Assembly: GCF_005280585.1 (NCBI RefSeq)
Contig: NZ_SZVO01000006.1
Span: 310,001-374,000 of the forward strand
Length of the DNA stretch: 64,000 nt
Source: Dyadobacter frigoris
GTDB taxonomy: Bacteria > Bacteroidota > Bacteroidia > Cytophagales > Spirosomataceae
Reading direction: 5' to 3'
A model generated the notes under the pieces. That model worked only from the letters and a program-made list of their open reading frames with translations, searched no databases and was not told the DNA's origin. Shown one piece after another: positions 8,422-18,700 of this stretch; position 1 is the stretch's first letter; every line of letters starts with the position of its first letter. The translations under genes and the position numbers were made by a program.

Positions 8422-9141
8422 ATGAAAAATTTATTTCTTTTTACAGTACTTATAAGTTGTATTTTGTTTGGATGCAGTAAAGAATCAGGTTCCATTTCAG
8501 GAAGTTGGGTCAGGGCTATGGATGAACAACCTCAACATCAGCAAGGTTTTACATTAAAAGATGAAGGAAACGCCGCTTCAATTAACCTGGACGACAAGCT
8601 TTACAATAAATGGGAAAAGTTTGGCGATTTGCTTATTCTTCGCGGCACTAAAAATTCAGAAGCAAAGGAAGAATTTTCAGATACTCTCAAAATCATCTCT
8701 GTTGGTGACAGTATCCTCGTGCTAAAAAAGAGGAACGGGAAAGAAATCACTTATACTAAAACCAATATTCCAGGCAAACTGGTCAGGGCCTTCGAAGCTT
8801 TTGACTGCTACAATTTCACCACAAAAAAAGACACAGCATTTCTGCATATCAATGTGGCAGATAACACTGTGTCAGGAGACCTTGAATATCATTTTTTCGA
8901 AAAAGACAGTAATAAAGGAACAATCAAAGGCAAAATGATCGGAGATACGCTAATTGCCGATTACACATTTCTATCAGAAGGTACAACTTCAATACGGCAA
9001 GTGGTCATGATCAAAAAAGACAATAACTTTATAGAAGGTTTTGGTGATATTCAGGAGCTTGACAAAAAAACAAGTTTTATTAACAGAGCAAAAATAAGCT
9101 TTAAAAAAGGCCTGACTTTCAGAAAAATTAATTGCCACTGA
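8422..9141 (+). CDS. Lipoprotein with a lipocalin-like N-terminal part
   Basis: This 239-aa protein has a signal peptide ending in a lipobox (ILFGC, cysteine near residue 18). Residues about 25-105 (ISGSWVRAMD..., then strands such as LLILRGTKNS and DTLKIISVGDSILVLKK) look like a lipocalin-like barrel of the type common in Bacteroidota lipoproteins. The second half is rich in beta strands. It follows lgt by 154 bases and precedes the LTA-synthase-like gene by 37 bases. Ligand and role are not known. Confidence 0.68.
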   Translation: MKNLFLFTVLISCILFGCSKESGSISGSWVRAMDEQPQHQQGFTLKDEGNAASINLDDKLYNKWEKFGDLLILRGTKNSEAKEEFSDTLKIISVGDSILVLKKRNGKEITYTKTNIPGKLVRAFEAFDCYNFTTKKDTAFLHINVADNTVSGDLEYHFFEKDSNKGTIKGKMIGDTLIADYTFLSEGTTSIRQVVMIKKDNNFIEGFGDIQELDKKTSFINRAKISFKKGLTFRKINCH

Positions 9142-9178
9142 CATAAAAAATTAAATTTCACCCGTTCCCCTAACATTA

Positions 9179-11131
9179 ATGATTAAATCTGCCGATTATC
9201 CGGTTAACCCAAAACGTCCATCTACTAACAAGCCTTATGAACATTCTTTTGGATTAGCCGCTTTATTAATCACCATCCTTGTTATTTTATCAATGCTTAC
9301 AAGGATTGCTTTGCTTATCAAATCCGCTTCGGCCGTTGATTTTACTTTTATAAACCTCTTCGGCATTTTCGGTATCGGGCTGTTTTATGACCTGGTTAAT
9401 GCTGTTTATTTCATTTTACCATTCATGGTTTATATCTGGCTGATGTCAGATAAGGCTTTAAAGAAAAACTGGCAGCGAATTTTGCTTTATGGAATTTTCT
9501 CCTTTTTCATTTTTGGACTTTTGTTTAATACCGTCTCAGAATGGTTTTTCTGGGATGAATTCAGCGCACGTTTTAACTTCATCGCTGTTGATTATCTGGT
9601 GTATACCAATGAAGTAATCGGTAACATCCGTCAATCCTATCCCGTAGAATTGATCATTATATTTCTTGTTTTAGTCACCGCGGGTTTCGTTTATTTTTTA
9701 AAGCCACTGATCAGGAAAGCGGCAGGCAGCGCACTCACTTTTAAGTCAAGATCAATCTGGATGCTTGGTTATTTACTTATTTTGGCAGCTTCGTTTTTCC
9801 TGGTTAGTAACAAAACAAGACAGTTCTCTGAAAATACCTATGTAAACGAACTTGCCGGAAACGGGCTTTACGAACTTTTTGCTGCTTACAGAAATAACGA
9901 GCTTGACTATGCCCAGTTTTATCAGAAAATACCTGACGCCGAGGCTTTTAAAACGATCCGGGAAAAGATCAAAACTCCTGAGAGCCATTTTGTGGACAAC
10001 AATCCTTTCAGCATAGAAAGAAAAATCATAAATCCCGGTATCGAAAAAAAGATGAATGTGGTATTGATCAGCGTCGAAAGTTTGAGCGCTGATTTTCTGG
10101 GAATATTTGGGAATACACAAAAAATAACCCCAAATCTGGATTCTCTTGCAACGCATAGCCTTCTTTTTACACATTTGTATGCGACAGGAACCAGAACCGT
10201 TCGGGGTCTCGAAGCGCTGTCTGTCGGCACACCGCCAACACCCGGACAATCCATTGTCAGACGACCGAAAAACGAAGGGCTTTTTTCAATGGGCAGAGTT
10301 TTTAAAGAGAAAGGTTATGAAAGTAAATTTATTTACGGAGGTTATGGCTATTTTGATAACATGGGTTATTTCTTCAAAAATAACGATTATGAAGTAGTAG
10401 ATCGAAAAGCAATTGCCAAAAAAGATATTGATTACGAGAATATCTGGGGGGTAGCCGATGAAAATTTGTTTACTTTGGCAACCCGTGAAATTGAAAAAAC
10501 AATTAAAGCCGGAAAGCCGGTTTTTGCCCACATCATGACTACATCCAACCACAGACCATTTACCTACCCGAACGGACGTATCGATATTCCGTCACACACA
10601 AGCCGGGAAGGTGCGGTGAAATACACGGATTATGCGATTGGGAGATTCATAAAAGAAGCAAAAACAAAACCATGGTTCAAAAATACACTTTTTGTGATCG
10701 TGGCCGATCATTGTGCTTCCAGTGCCGGAAAAGCAGACCTGCCTGTTAACAAATATCTGATTCCGCTTTTGATTTATTCTCCGGGTAACATTCAGCCGGC
10801 GAAAATGGAACGCCTGATGAGCCAGATCGATCTTGGACCGACGATCCTTGGATTGCTTAACTTTTCTTATACCAGTAAATTTTTCGGGTACGATATTTTC
10901 AAATTGGAAGAAGGCCGCGAAAGAGCCTTTATCAGCACTTATCAAAGTCTGGGTTATCTAAGAAAAGATACTTTGATAATCTTGAAACCGCAGCGTATTG
11001 CGGAATCCTTTCTTCCGGATTTTAAAGACGGAACAGCAAAGGAAACGCCTGTCAATAAATCTCTGACGAAAGAGGCCATTACATGGTATCAGACGGCCAG
11101 TTTTCAGTTTAAAAATAAGCTGATGAAGTGA
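9179..11131 (+). CDS. LTA-synthase-like sulfatase/phosphoglycerol transferase membrane enzyme
   Basis: This 650-aa protein has about five N-terminal transmembrane segments (residues about 25-215) and an extracytoplasmic alkaline-phosphatase-superfamily domain. The first metal site is in VVLISVESLSADFLG, the catalytic threonine is in ATGTRTVRGLEA, and the later metal histidine is in IVADHCASSAGK. Members move phosphoglycerol or phosphoethanolamine groups from lipids to glycans or lipids. Gram-negative relatives modify envelope glycans; the real acceptor here is unknown. The ATG at 9179 lies 37 bases after the lipoprotein stop, so the two may be cotranscribed. Confidence 0.85.
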   Translation: MIKSADYPVNPKRPSTNKPYEHSFGLAALLITILVILSMLTRIALLIKSASAVDFTFINLFGIFGIGLFYDLVNAVYFILPFMVYIWLMSDKALKKNWQRILLYGIFSFFIFGLLFNTVSEWFFWDEFSARFNFIAVDYLVYTNEVIGNIRQSYPVELIIIFLVLVTAGFVYFLKPLIRKAAGSALTFKSRSIWMLGYLLILAASFFLVSNKTRQFSENTYVNELAGNGLYELFAAYRNNELDYAQFYQKIPDAEAFKTIREKIKTPESHFVDNNPFSIERKIINPGIEKKMNVVLISVESLSADFLGIFGNTQKITPNLDSLATHSLLFTHLYATGTRTVRGLEALSVGTPPTPGQSIVRRPKNEGLFSMGRVFKEKGYESKFIYGGYGYFDNMGYFFKNNDYEVVDRKAIAKKDIDYENIWGVADENLFTLATREIEKTIKAGKPVFAHIMTTSNHRPFTYPNGRIDIPSHTSREGAVKYTDYAIGRFIKEAKTKPWFKNTLFVIVADHCASSAGKADLPVNKYLIPLLIYSPGNIQPAKMERLMSQIDLGPTILGLLNFSYTSKFFGYDIFKLEEGRERAFISTYQSLGYLRKDTLIILKPQRIAESFLPDFKDGTAKETPVNKSLTKEAITWYQTASFQFKNKLMK

Positions 11132-11150
11132 AAAATTAATTTATAAAATT

Positions 11151-12002
11151 ATGCTTAATCCAAAATTCGGCGCCTCAATTTTATCCTGGATCCCTCCTGT
11201 CTGGACTCCGGAAGCAGGTCTTCATGCCATAAAAAAAACAGCAGAAACAGGATTTGATTTACTGGAAATATTGCTTCCTGTCTCCATGGACTTTGATGCC
11301 GAAACCGTTAAGAAGCAATTAAAAGAACACAATATTGAAGCTGTTTGTAGCTTAAATTTGCCTAAAAACTGCCATATACCTTTTCATCCGCTGGAAGCAA
11401 CAACGCTGATCAAGGCGGCGTTGGATAAAGCAGCCATTTTGGAAGTTGGATTTCTCGGCGGTGTTTTACATTCAGGAATCGGTGTCTTCACAGGACTTCC
11501 ACGTACCAAAGAAGAAGAAGTTATCCTTTGCCAGGTTTGGGGAGAAGTTGCGGCTTATGCACAAAATCTCGGAATTAAAATCGGGATTGAGCCTATTAAC
11601 AGATATGAGAGTTATATCTGCACGGCAGCAAGTGAAACCATGACTTTGATCAATAAGGTTAACGCGTCAAACCTGGGTCTGCATCTGGATACTTTTCATA
11701 TGAACATTGAAGAAAGTAATTTTCGGGATCCAGTCCTGGCCGGAGGTTCAAAATTATATCATGTACATATGACCGACAGCGACCGCGGGATGCTTGCTGA
11801 AGGAAATGTACATTGGAAAGAATTGTTCAAAGCTTTGTCAGAAATCGATTATAGCGGAGCACTCGTTTTAGAGAATTTTTCTTCTGAAATTAAAGGGTTA
11901 GTCGGCCCGACATCTTTATGGCGTCCTTCAAAATACAATGCCGAAGATCTGGCGAAAGGCAGCCTTGCCTTTATGAAAAAGATGGTTGAAAAATATAAAT
12001 AA
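11151..12002 (+). CDS. Sugar phosphate isomerase/epimerase (tagatose/psicose 3-epimerase-like TIM barrel)
   Basis: This 283-aa protein is an AP-endonuclease-2-type TIM barrel. The metal and substrate residues of D-tagatose 3-epimerase-like enzymes are visible: IGIEPINRYESY, HLDTFHMNIEE, HVHMTDSDRG and LVLENFSS, which hold the Glu, Asp, His and Glu ligands. It should epimerise or isomerise a ketose; the exact sugar cannot be assigned. The gene starts 19 bases after the preceding enzyme gene and ends in a strong terminator. Confidence 0.85.
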   Translation: MLNPKFGASILSWIPPVWTPEAGLHAIKKTAETGFDLLEILLPVSMDFDAETVKKQLKEHNIEAVCSLNLPKNCHIPFHPLEATTLIKAALDKAAILEVGFLGGVLHSGIGVFTGLPRTKEEEVILCQVWGEVAAYAQNLGIKIGIEPINRYESYICTAASETMTLINKVNASNLGLHLDTFHMNIEESNFRDPVLAGGSKLYHVHMTDSDRGMLAEGNVHWKELFKALSEIDYSGALVLENFSSEIKGLVGPTSLWRPSKYNAEDLAKGSLAFMKKMVEKYK

Positions 12003-12007
12003 GTTAT

Positions 12008-12050
12008 ATCTGCCACAGGCGATCAGAAGCGATATCTGTGGCAGATTTGT
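12008..12050 (+). terminator. Intrinsic terminator after the epimerase gene
   Basis: An 11-bp stem (12008-12018 with 12036-12046) is followed by TTGTTATTT. It closes the unit ending with the epimerase gene. Confidence 0.75.
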
Positions 12051-12190
12051 TATTTCAACTAAAAAAACGTCTACTTCTTTAAGTCATTACCACTTACACA
12101 ACTAAAATATTTTGGTATACTCCCTTTGCAATCGTATTGATTAACGATATCTTTCGTTTTCATACATTTTATCAACTTAATAGCAGTAAA

Positions 12191-14998
12191 ATGAAAAAAT
12201 CCCTCTTGGTATTATGCGTTTTAGGCATATCTACGGCATTAATACCAACTTTTGCACAAGATTTACACACACAGAAAATTCCGTTGGATCCGACCGTAAA
12301 AACCGGCAAGCTTAAAAACGGTATTACCTATTATATTAAAAAGAACGCTGAGCCGAAAAACCGTGCCGAGCTTCGCCTGATCGTAAAGGCCGGGTCGGTG
12401 TTGGAAACCGATGCGCAGCAAGGTCTTGCCCATTTCATGGAACACATGAATTTTAACGGCACCACCAATTTCCCAAAAAACGAATTGGTAAATTTCCTAC
12501 AAAAAACCGGTGTCCGATTCGGTGCTGATTTAAATGCATATACAGGTTTTGACGAAACTGTATACATGCTTCCAATCCCGACAGATTCCACAGGATTGTT
12601 GGAAAAAGGCCTTCAGGTTTTGGACGACTGGGCACACGGAGCCCTACTCGACCCAACTGAAATTGAAAAAGAAAGAGGTGTTGTTTTGGAAGAATCACGT
12701 ATGGGCCGCGGCGCACAGCAGAGGATGCGGGATAAATATCTGAAAATGATCCTAAATAACTCACGTTATGCAGAACGTCTGCCAATCGGGAAAGATAGTA
12801 TTCTGAAAACCTTTAAACCTGAAAGTATAAAAGCTTTTTATAAAGATTGGTACAGACCCGATCTTATGGCTGTGGTAGCCGTTGGAGATTTTGATGTGAC
12901 CAAAGTAGAGGCGATCATCGCTCAAAAATTTGGTAAAATACCATCTGTAATAAAACCTAAAACGAGGACGGAATATACAATTCCCCTGAATGGCGGCACA
13001 GATGTTGCGATCGTAACGGATCCGGAATATCCTCAAAACGTAATTCAGCTGATTTATAAACAGCCAAACTCGAAAGAGAAATCGATGTTTGATGTACGAA
13101 ATAACATTGCCCAGGGATTATATAATGCCATGATGGGTCAGCGGATGCAGGAACTTACACAGAAAGCAAATCCGCCTTTCCTGTATGGAGCCAGCAATTA
13201 TAGTGATTTCCTCGGCAATCTGGATTCCTATACCTCCATCGCGCTTGCAAAAGATCCGTCGTCTGTGGAAACCGCACTTACTGCTTTGCTCGAAGAAAAC
13301 GCACGTGTTCAAAAATTTGGTTTTACTGCGCCTGAGCTTGAAAGAGCAAAGAAAGATTTCATGAACCAGATGGAGCAGTCTTTGAAGGAGAAAGACAAAA
13401 CGAAATCGGCCAATTATGTGCAGGAATATCTGGATAATTTTTTACACCAAAAACCTTACATGGGCATAGAAGCTTATTATGCTTTCCTGCAAAAAAACAT
13501 TGGTGGCATAAAACTCGAAGAGGTGAATGCACTGGCTAAGAAATATATTACGGATAAAAACCGGGCTGTTGTTATCATGGGACCTGAAAAGGGAAAAGAT
13601 GCTTTGCCAACCGAAGCGAAAATCCGGACCATGCTGGCACAAACAAATGGTGATTTAAAAGCTTATGTTGATGACGTACTGGATTCACCTTTACTTAAAA
13701 CAGAACCAAAACCAGGCAAAGTTACAAGCGAAAAAGCAGACGAAAAGCTGGGAATAACAGAACTGGTCTTGTCAAACGGCGTAAAAGTTCTTCTAAAACC
13801 TACTGATTTTAAAAACGACGAAATCCTCATTCAGGCTACCGGAAAAGGTGGATATTCCTTATTTCCGGGTGAAAGAGAAACCGGAATCATGACGAGTTAT
13901 ATGCTTCAGTCTGGCGGTGTTGGGCCATATAACCAAACCCAATTACAGAAGTTTCTGGCCGGAAAAACCGTTGGTGTTGAGCCTTATCTTAATGAATTGA
14001 AAGAAGGTGTAGAAGGCAGCACCAATCCAAAAGATCTGGAAACTACGCTGCAATTGATATACGCTTATTTCACCGAGCCACGTAAAGATGCAGAAGTTGT
14101 AGGCGGAATGCTTGCTAACCAGAAATCATATCTGGAAAACATGCGTAAGACCTTGACACCAGATAAAGTTTATTCTGATACGCTAAATGCTGTTTTGACG
14201 AGTAACAATCCGGATCGTCGCCCGCTGACGCCGGAAAGTATTGACAAAGTAAGTTTGGATCGTGGTGTTGAAATGTATAAAAACCGATTTGCCGATGCAT
14301 CTGATTTTGTTTTCACGTTTGTAGGCGCCTTTAAAGTGGATGCCATCAAACCACTGCTCGAAAAATACATCGGCGGTTTACCGTCGACAGATCGTGATGA
14401 TACTTACAAACATCCGAATATTTTCCCTCCAAAAGGCCGTATTGAAAAGACGATCTACAAAGGTTTGGAACCAAAAAGCCGTGTCACAATTGTGACTAGC
14501 GGAGAGTATGACTATAAACCTGAAAATAATATTCAGATTGAAGCGTTGCAGGAAGTATTGCAAATCAAACTGATCGAAGCACTTCGTGAGGAGGAAAGTG
14601 GTGTATATGGAGTTCGCGTTTCGGACGATGTAGACAAACTTCCTACGGGGCATTATCGTTTCAATATCGGTTTTGGCTGTGCTCCCGAAAATGTAGATAA
14701 ACTTGTGAGCCGCACTTTGACTGAGATGAAAAAGATCAAAGACAATGGTGCAGATCCAAAGGATATCGAAAAATTTGTTGCAGAAACAAAACGTAAAACA
14801 GAAGTTGCACTTAAGACAAATGGCTTCTGGATTAACTATATTGACGAGAATACTTTCCTTGGAGATGATTTAAATGAAGTTTTTGAAGAAGATAAATTGT
14901 TGAAATCGATAACCGTGGCGAGCACCAAGGCAGCAGCTAATCAATATTTCTCGGATGAGAATTTTATTAAATTGGTATTGATGCCTGAGAAAAAATAG
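12191..14998 (+). CDS. M16 family zinc metalloprotease (pitrilysin/PqqL type)
   Basis: The 935-aa protein starts at ATG 12191 (MKKSLLVLCVLGIS), which gives a clean signal peptide ending at TFAQ; the 18 codons upstream in frame do not look like protein. The inverted zinc motif HxxEH is HFMEH at residues 81-85, with the third ligand in ERGVVLEESRM about 75 residues later. Two tandem M16 units follow; the second half has no HxxEH and is probably structural. It should be a periplasmic peptidase of peptides. It appears monocistronic, with a terminator hairpin 40 bases downstream. Confidence 0.92.
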   Translation: MKKSLLVLCVLGISTALIPTFAQDLHTQKIPLDPTVKTGKLKNGITYYIKKNAEPKNRAELRLIVKAGSVLETDAQQGLAHFMEHMNFNGTTNFPKNELVNFLQKTGVRFGADLNAYTGFDETVYMLPIPTDSTGLLEKGLQVLDDWAHGALLDPTEIEKERGVVLEESRMGRGAQQRMRDKYLKMILNNSRYAERLPIGKDSILKTFKPESIKAFYKDWYRPDLMAVVAVGDFDVTKVEAIIAQKFGKIPSVIKPKTRTEYTIPLNGGTDVAIVTDPEYPQNVIQLIYKQPNSKEKSMFDVRNNIAQGLYNAMMGQRMQELTQKANPPFLYGASNYSDFLGNLDSYTSIALAKDPSSVETALTALLEENARVQKFGFTAPELERAKKDFMNQMEQSLKEKDKTKSANYVQEYLDNFLHQKPYMGIEAYYAFLQKNIGGIKLEEVNALAKKYITDKNRAVVIMGPEKGKDALPTEAKIRTMLAQTNGDLKAYVDDVLDSPLLKTEPKPGKVTSEKADEKLGITELVLSNGVKVLLKPTDFKNDEILIQATGKGGYSLFPGERETGIMTSYMLQSGGVGPYNQTQLQKFLAGKTVGVEPYLNELKEGVEGSTNPKDLETTLQLIYAYFTEPRKDAEVVGGMLANQKSYLENMRKTLTPDKVYSDTLNAVLTSNNPDRRPLTPESIDKVSLDRGVEMYKNRFADASDFVFTFVGAFKVDAIKPLLEKYIGGLPSTDRDDTYKHPNIFPPKGRIEKTIYKGLEPKSRVTIVTSGEYDYKPENNIQIEALQEVLQIKLIEALREEESGVYGVRVSDDVDKLPTGHYRFNIGFGCAPENVDKLVSRTLTEMKKIKDNGADPKDIEKFVAETKRKTEVALKTNGFWINYIDENTFLGDDLNEVFEEDKLLKSITVASTKAAANQYFSDENFIKLVLMPEKK

Positions 14999-15040
14999 AA
15001 AATGTGATGGGTAAAGCCCGGTAAATATGAGTAATATTCC

Positions 15041-15070
15041 TAACCCAAGGCTGAGCCTTGGGTTAATTTT
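15041..15070 (+). terminator. Intrinsic terminator after the M16 gene
   Basis: A near-perfect palindrome of 12+1+12 (15041-15065) is followed by ATTTTTAT. Confidence 0.75.
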
Positions 15071-15076
15071 TATCTT

Positions 15077-15222
15077 CCCGGATATAGAAATCCGGGCTAA
15101 ATCCCGATTCTCAGCGAGTTCTTTCCCAACACAAGGTTTATCCCTGGGCAGGTTGCCAGGATGTCTCCGACTTTAGTCATTGATATTTGGTTCATCATTA
15201 ACACATTCTGTAAAGTGAAATA
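15077..15222. repeat. GC-rich small hairpin and unassigned convergent spacer
   Basis: Between the M16 terminator and the DUF4920 stop there is a second hairpin, 7 bp (CCCGGAT, 15077-15083, with 15090-15096), followed by GCTAAATCCCG. Similar words (TAAAGCCCGG) occur at 15012-15021. This may be a decayed palindromic intergenic repeat. No coding frame is visible. Confidence 0.4.
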
Positions 15223-15672
15223 TTACTTCACCAAAACCCCATCTGCAATAAACGTCAACTCCTTTTTCGGCTCCGTTATTTTGGCAATTTCTTCGTTACT
15301 TTTTCCTGCATCTTTGGCATAATGCTGCAAGTGTTCTACCGGAACCGTTTTCATCTGCGCTTCGCCTTCGAACACCACCGTTTTCCCGGCAATATCTTTC
15401 GGTACAAAAAATGCATAATCTTTAAACATAACCCGCATTGTTTCCCCATTATCCATTTTCACTTTCATCCAGCAACCTTTTACCTGACAAACAGACTCGA
15501 CAGTCCCGGTAACTTTGGTCGCCATCTCTTCCTGATTGCCCATTTTAGCCGGTAAAGCACTGGCCTGAATTGCTTTTTTGTCATTAATCTCTTTACCAAA
15601 ATGAGCAGCCGTTTGCGCTCTGGCAACGGAAAAACCTGTTAATACCAATAAAAATATAAATAGCTTTTTCAT
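15223..15672 (-). CDS. DUF4920 domain secreted protein
   Basis: This 149-aa protein has a signal peptide (MKKLFIFLLVLTGFSVARAQ) and the DUF4920 pattern: an N-terminal AHFGKEI, then VTGTVESVCQVKGCWMKV with two cysteines and MRVMFKDYAFFVPKDIAGK. It is a small periplasmic or surface protein of unknown function; the two cysteines in CQVKGC could bind a metal or be a redox site, which is speculation. It lies 79 bases downstream of the large T9SS substrate gene on the same strand. Confidence 0.85.
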   Translation of the reverse strand: MKKLFIFLLVLTGFSVARAQTAAHFGKEINDKKAIQASALPAKMGNQEEMATKVTGTVESVCQVKGCWMKVKMDNGETMRVMFKDYAFFVPKDIAGKTVVFEGEAQMKTVPVEHLQHYAKDAGKSNEEIAKITEPKKELTFIADGVLVK

Positions 15673-15751
15673 CTTTTAAAAGTTGATTTTAAATCCTTTA
15701 ATTAATTATTAAAACTAACGTTTTTTATCCAGACCTGTATATAGCAAAGAC

Positions 15752-18700
15752 TTATTCCAAAACTTCAAGCCAACCTTTACAATGATTTCCTCCCGGTGTA
15801 TCAACAACATAAAAATAGGTACCATTCGCTATTCCCTTTCCCCAGTCATTTTTATACTCACCGGATTTATAAATGCTTTTGCCCCAACGATTGTAAATTT
15901 CAAGAGAAGAACCCGTTACCGGTACATAAAAAATATCATTCTTCCCATCCCCATTTGGCGTTATCACATTGGATAAAATAAGAGGCTCTTCCGCACTGAT
16001 TTCTTTGGAAGTAGAAAGGGAACAACCCGAAGCATTGTAGGAAGTAAGCGTTACCGTATATTTTCCCGGTGTTTCATAACTATAATTTTCAACATTCGCT
16101 GTACTAAAATTATTCGTTGTGCCAAGATTCCATTCGAAGCGCTGCGCGTTTGGCGTTTTGTTCATCATCGAATATGTTACCGGTTTATTGCATTCCCCGC
16201 CCGATCTTACGATTTCAAAATCGGGAACATATGAACGGTCTACATTAACAGTAATTTGTCTTTTCGGCCGACAGCCATTTGCGTAAATTCCTTGAATGGT
16301 ATATGTTGTCGTTTTTACAGGACTTACCGAAACGGTTTTTCCCGTTGTTTCACTTAACGTAGAATCGCCTGACCAAAGATATTCCGCGGCATCACCTGAC
16401 GCGGTTAAGGAAACAGGTGTACCTGCACAGGCAGTTACATCCGGGGTCACAGAAAAATCTTTGCTTTCTTCCACAACCACGGTCACTTTTTTGGTAACAT
16501 TACATCCGCTTTCAGAACTTATTTTTACTGAATATTGCGTTGTTTTATCAATAGTCACCTTAGGCGTTGCAATCAGAGGATTGTCTAGCCCCATCACTGG
16601 CGACCATTCATATTTTGTACCTCCACTGGCAATCAACGTGGTTGTTTTATTTTCGCAGGTAACGGTATCACCGGTTATTTTTGCATTTACACTTTCCACA
16701 GTAATAATTTTCTGAGCAACGTCCATTCTTTTACAGCTCATCTTATTATAGACAGTCAGTGTCACTTTATATTGACCCGCCTCGGTAAAAGTATACGATC
16801 CTCCATCCTCTTCTCTGGAAATCCCGTTTCCATTGACATCCCAAAAATATTCAACTCCTCCTTCGCTGGTATTGACAAGATCAAGTTTCAGCGGCGCACA
16901 TCCTTTCAGTACATTTTTAGTTTGTCCCTGATATACATCAAAATCCGCTTTCAACAAATCGATATCAATTTTAAACGCTGCATTATTACAGTTAGGGCTT
17001 TTATTAGTTTTTGACCAGGCTTGCGGTGTTGTTGGAAAAAAACTGCCGCCACATGCACAGGTGGCATGGTAAATCATTCCGTTTTTATCAAACCGGCTTG
17101 TACCGCCATCTACGTGATCACCATGAGCCTGACCAGTTCTGTCCTGGCTTCCGAAGAAAGTTGCGTACAATAATGACTTGGCATTTTCTTCCAGAATAGC
17201 GATATAAAAATTACTTCCGTTTGTGGTCGTTTGAATTGCATTTGATGTAACAGCCATACCCAGGGTACTACTGGCGGTATTGTATCTCGTAGCTCTGTTG
17301 ACATCTCCCCCCCATCCTGCCAGATAAATATTACCGCATTCGCTGACAAGAAAAGCGGTGGGTGAAATATCCGGGACACCCCGGCCTGATCCAATGACCG
17401 TAGAAAAAATCGTTTTGGATAAGGAATAATCAAGCGCATGGACAAACTGTCCGCTGCCCGCATTGCTGTATATTCCGTTGCTGACAGGATATTTCCCAAA
17501 CGTTAATCCATAAACATACACATTTTCATTTGGGTCAAAATCCAGGAGATATCCACCATCCTCGGCGCTGGTCCCCATGTAGGTCATTCCTTTTAAACGG
17601 CCATCGTTATAAACACCTACGAAAGCATCTTCCGCTCCGCTTAATTTTGGCTGATAGGAAGTTGACAGCGTTTTCAGGTCTGCGCTTTGCGTTAATCCTG
17701 TTACAAAAACATCTCCATTTTTAGCAGGTTTGGCAGAAAACGCTGCGTCAAAACTATTTCCTCCGATATACGTGCTCCACATCAAACTATTCAAATTTGC
17801 AGAAAGCTTAAACAAAACACCGTCCTGACTACCTGAAAGTTTAGTTTGATCTGCATTGACAACCGGGAAATTATCCGAATTTGTTGAAGAAACAATGATC
17901 ACGTTATCATCCGCATCCAGTTCAATTTCTCCACGAAAGCTATCTCCGTAATTTTTCACTTTGACATTATCCGTCGCACTGATCCCGTCATTATTTTTGC
18001 CTCCAACGTACGTGGAAGCCGTTAGCTGCGTTCCGTCGACAGAGAGTCCGGAGATAAAAATATCACTGCCGTTCAAAAACGCGAGGCCACCTACAGGTTC
18101 AGCCCATTGGCCGCCGCCAAATATCTTTTGATAAGCAGAAATGCTGACCGGAAAATTAGTAGAGCTGGTTGTGCCAAAAATCAATAATTGATTTTTACTG
18201 TTAACAATCAAACTATTAGGAACTTCGGTATCATTACCACCAAGATAAGTTGCATAAACCAGCTGACTTCCATCAGGCGTGTATTTCAAAATACCGACAT
18301 CCACAATAGCAGCAAATTTCATTTGAAATGCTCCAACCGTGGCAGGAAATCCGATGCCAAATACCGTCCCGCCAGAATACAAATTACCCTGCGCATCATA
18401 CGTCGCCGTGTGCCCCCAGTTATCCGCAATCGATCCCGAAAAAGTTGAAAAAATCAATTCCGGATCAATTGTTAAAATAGCTGAATGATTATAATCTTTT
18501 GGCAGGGAAAACTGAACGCGGTTTCCTTCTGATAAAACAATCCTGGAAGCTACGTCCTGCGTTTTATTGTTGATTGTTTGAAAAGAATAAGGCTGCGCCT
18601 CTTTGAACTCCCCAACCGAAGTTTTCACAATAGTTTGCCCCGATTCGTTTACGGAAATATCAGTAGCACCTTCATATTTTAATTTGATCTGGGAAGCATC

